Source: Sulfurospirillum diekertiae
GTDB taxonomy: Bacteria > Campylobacterota > Campylobacteria > Campylobacterales > Sulfurospirillaceae
Direction: 5' to 3'
NCBI RefSeq assembly: GCF_011769985.2
Contig: NZ_CP039734.2
Span: 1,674,001 to 1,738,000, forward strand
DNA: 64,000 nucleotides
Shown: piece after piece, positions 63,018-64,000 of the stretch
Layout: the number at the start of each line of letters is the position of its first letter
Numbering within the stretch: position 1 is the stretch's first letter
The notes under the pieces: model-generated
What the model was told of the DNA's origin: nothing
The model's database searches: none
Seen by the model: the letters and a program-made list of their open reading frames with translations, nothing else
Translations under genes and position numbers: made by a program

Positions 63018-64000
63018 CTATGAGAGCTTTTCGCACAACTCCAAAAAGGCTTCACCATAGCGCTCAAACTTCACTTCACCGACCCCACTGACCTCCAGCA
63101 TCGCTTCTTTATCCAGTGGGAGTTTTTCCGCCATCTCTTTAAGGGTTTTATCGCTAAAAACGACATACGGAGGAATGCCATTCTCTTTGGCAATTTCAGA
63201 TCGCAACGCGCGTAACTTCTCAAAAATTGAGAGCTCAAATGTACCCAACACAACCTTTTTGGCTTTTTTGACCTTTTGACGCTCTTCCAAACGCTTCGCA
63301 TGAATGCTGACGCTTAAACGCTCTTTGATGATTTGCGCGCCATATTCACTGAGACTCACCACACGGTATTCGCCCACATTGAGCGCTCCTAGCTCTAGCA
63401 ACCTATCGCCGATGCTGAGCCACTGCGCTTTGGTTTTATCGTTTCCGATGCCAAAAACAGAAAGGCTTTGATGTCCGTTTTGCTCGATCTTTTCGCTGTT
63501 TGCACCCATTAAGACATCGACCACGTATTGCAGTCCAAAACGCTGTCCTGTGCGGTAGACACTCGATAGCAATTTTAACGCCTCATACGAGATATCCACG
63601 CTCTGCTTTTCACCATCGATACAGTTGTCGCAACGTGTTTTACATGTAAGAATCGTATCGTCAAAATAACTCGCAATTTGCTGATGCCTGCATACCTGCG
63701 ACGAGGCAAATTTTGCCATCGCTTCGAGCTTTTCATACGCCACTGTTTGATACTCAGAAGCGGGCTGTTCACCAATGCGACGCTTGCGCTCCACGATGTC
63801 TGAGTTGGAAAAAAGCAGTAACGTCGAAGACGGCAAGCCATCACGCCCTGCACGCCCGATCTCTTGGTAATAATTCTCGATGGTTTTAGGCAGTGACATA
63901 TGCACCACAAAACGAATGTTACTCTTATCGATGCCCATACCAAAGGCGATGGTTGCGACAACGACTTGAATCTCATCGTTTAAGAAAGCGCGAAACGTCT
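63018..64000 (-). CDS. recQ: RecQ-type DNA helicase, C-terminal part
   Basis: The frame enters from the right edge; 326 residues are visible and the N-terminal helicase core is missing. It starts within motif V (VVVATIAFGMGIDKSNIRFV), then motif VI (YYQEIGRAGRDGLPSS). A zinc-binding and winged-helix RQC region follows (CRHQQIASYF and CKTRCDNC), and the protein ends with an HRDC domain (LRALRSEIAKENGIPPYVVF). It unwinds DNA 3' to 5' in recombination repair. The palindrome at 63639-63650 encodes LTCK and contributes a zinc-ligand Cys. Confidence 0.96.
   Translation of the reverse strand, partial: TFRAFLNDEIQVVVATIAFGMGIDKSNIRFVVHMSLPKTIENYYQEIGRAGRDGLPSSTLLLFSNSDIVERKRRIGEQPASEYQTVAYEKLEAMAKFASSQVCRHQQIASYFDDTILTCKTRCDNCIDGEKQSVDISYEALKLLSSVYRTGQRFGLQYVVDVLMGANSEKIEQNGHQSLSVFGIGNDKTKAQWLSIGDRLLELGALNVGEYRVVSLSEYGAQIIKERLSVSIHAKRLEERQKVKKAKKVVLGTFELSIFEKLRALRSEIAKENGIPPYVVFSDKTLKEMAEKLPLDKEAMLEVSGVGEVKFERYGEAFLELCEKLS

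Overview
The window looks like chromosome from a free-living campylobacterotal (epsilonproteobacterial) bacterium, most likely Sulfurospirillum or a close relative. This rests on the ciaD-like/cca/purU gene order known from Campylobacter, the abundance of chemoreceptors, cyclic-di-GMP enzymes, a MetH, a glycyl-tRNA synthetase beta subunit encoded without its alpha subunit beside it, and an arsenic cluster. The species is inferred from protein style and synteny; no search was run. There is no rRNA, tRNA, CRISPR array, prophage or complete insertion sequence.

Layout. 0-1.6 kb: the N-terminal part of an unrecognised gene running off the left edge, then a gene-poor scar with three copies of a palindrome. 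1.6-6.6 kb: sirtuin, alpha/beta hydrolase and cobalamin-dependent methionine synthase. 6.7-14.2 kb: two tandem branched-chain amino-acid-type binding proteins, a soluble chemotaxis transducer, LysE and EamA exporters, and a Cache chemoreceptor. 14.2-18 kb: LTA-synthase-like transferase and the amtB-glnK ammonium pair. 18-26.4 kb: HEPN-like protein coupled to a short molybdopterin oxidoreductase, heme-type HD-GYP sensor, glyS, secreted nuclease-fold protein, carbonic anhydrase. 26.6-38.1 kb: ppnP, CHASE-PAS-GGDEF-EAL protein, housekeeping genes (baiN-like, trmL, purU, cca, ciaD-like, leuB, leuD), then a small island flanked by direct repeats and an ABC ATPase. 38.2-45.7 kb: orphan RND pump, LysE exporter and the cluster arsR-arsB-unknown membrane protein-arsN2-xth. 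45.7-54.3 kb: PAS protein, HPP protein, chemoreceptor, nudC, msrPQ, SnoaL-like protein, TonB receptor, argO-like exporter. 54.4-64 kb: two tandem chemoreceptors, AraC regulator with a divergent flavoprotein, DUF2179 protein, diguanylate cyclase overlapping a PhnD-like binding protein, ywbE, and recQ running off the right edge.

The strongest unexplained signal is not a gene. The perfect palindrome TTTACATGTAAA, core TTACATGTAA, occurs about 42 times by eye where chance predicts far fewer than one. Half the copies are intergenic. Nine of the 42 sit 2-3 nt after a stop codon, and seven run directly into a Shine-Dalgarno sequence. The coding copies always use the two phases that avoid an in-frame stop, giving L-H-V-K-like or F-T-C-K-like peptides. 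This looks like a genome-wide functional word comparable to cyanobacterial HIP1 or DNA-uptake words. Its function is unknown to me.

A second repeat family is a roughly 99-nt stem-loop element with two long copies and one partial copy; its 3' hairpin shows compensatory base changes. A third signal is an approximately 1-kb two-gene membrane-protein island bounded by 47-bp direct repeats of the 3' end of an ABC gene. Sensory output dominates the accessory genes: five chemotaxis transducers and three cyclic-di-GMP proteins, with three sensory genes sharing an upstream promoter-like box.
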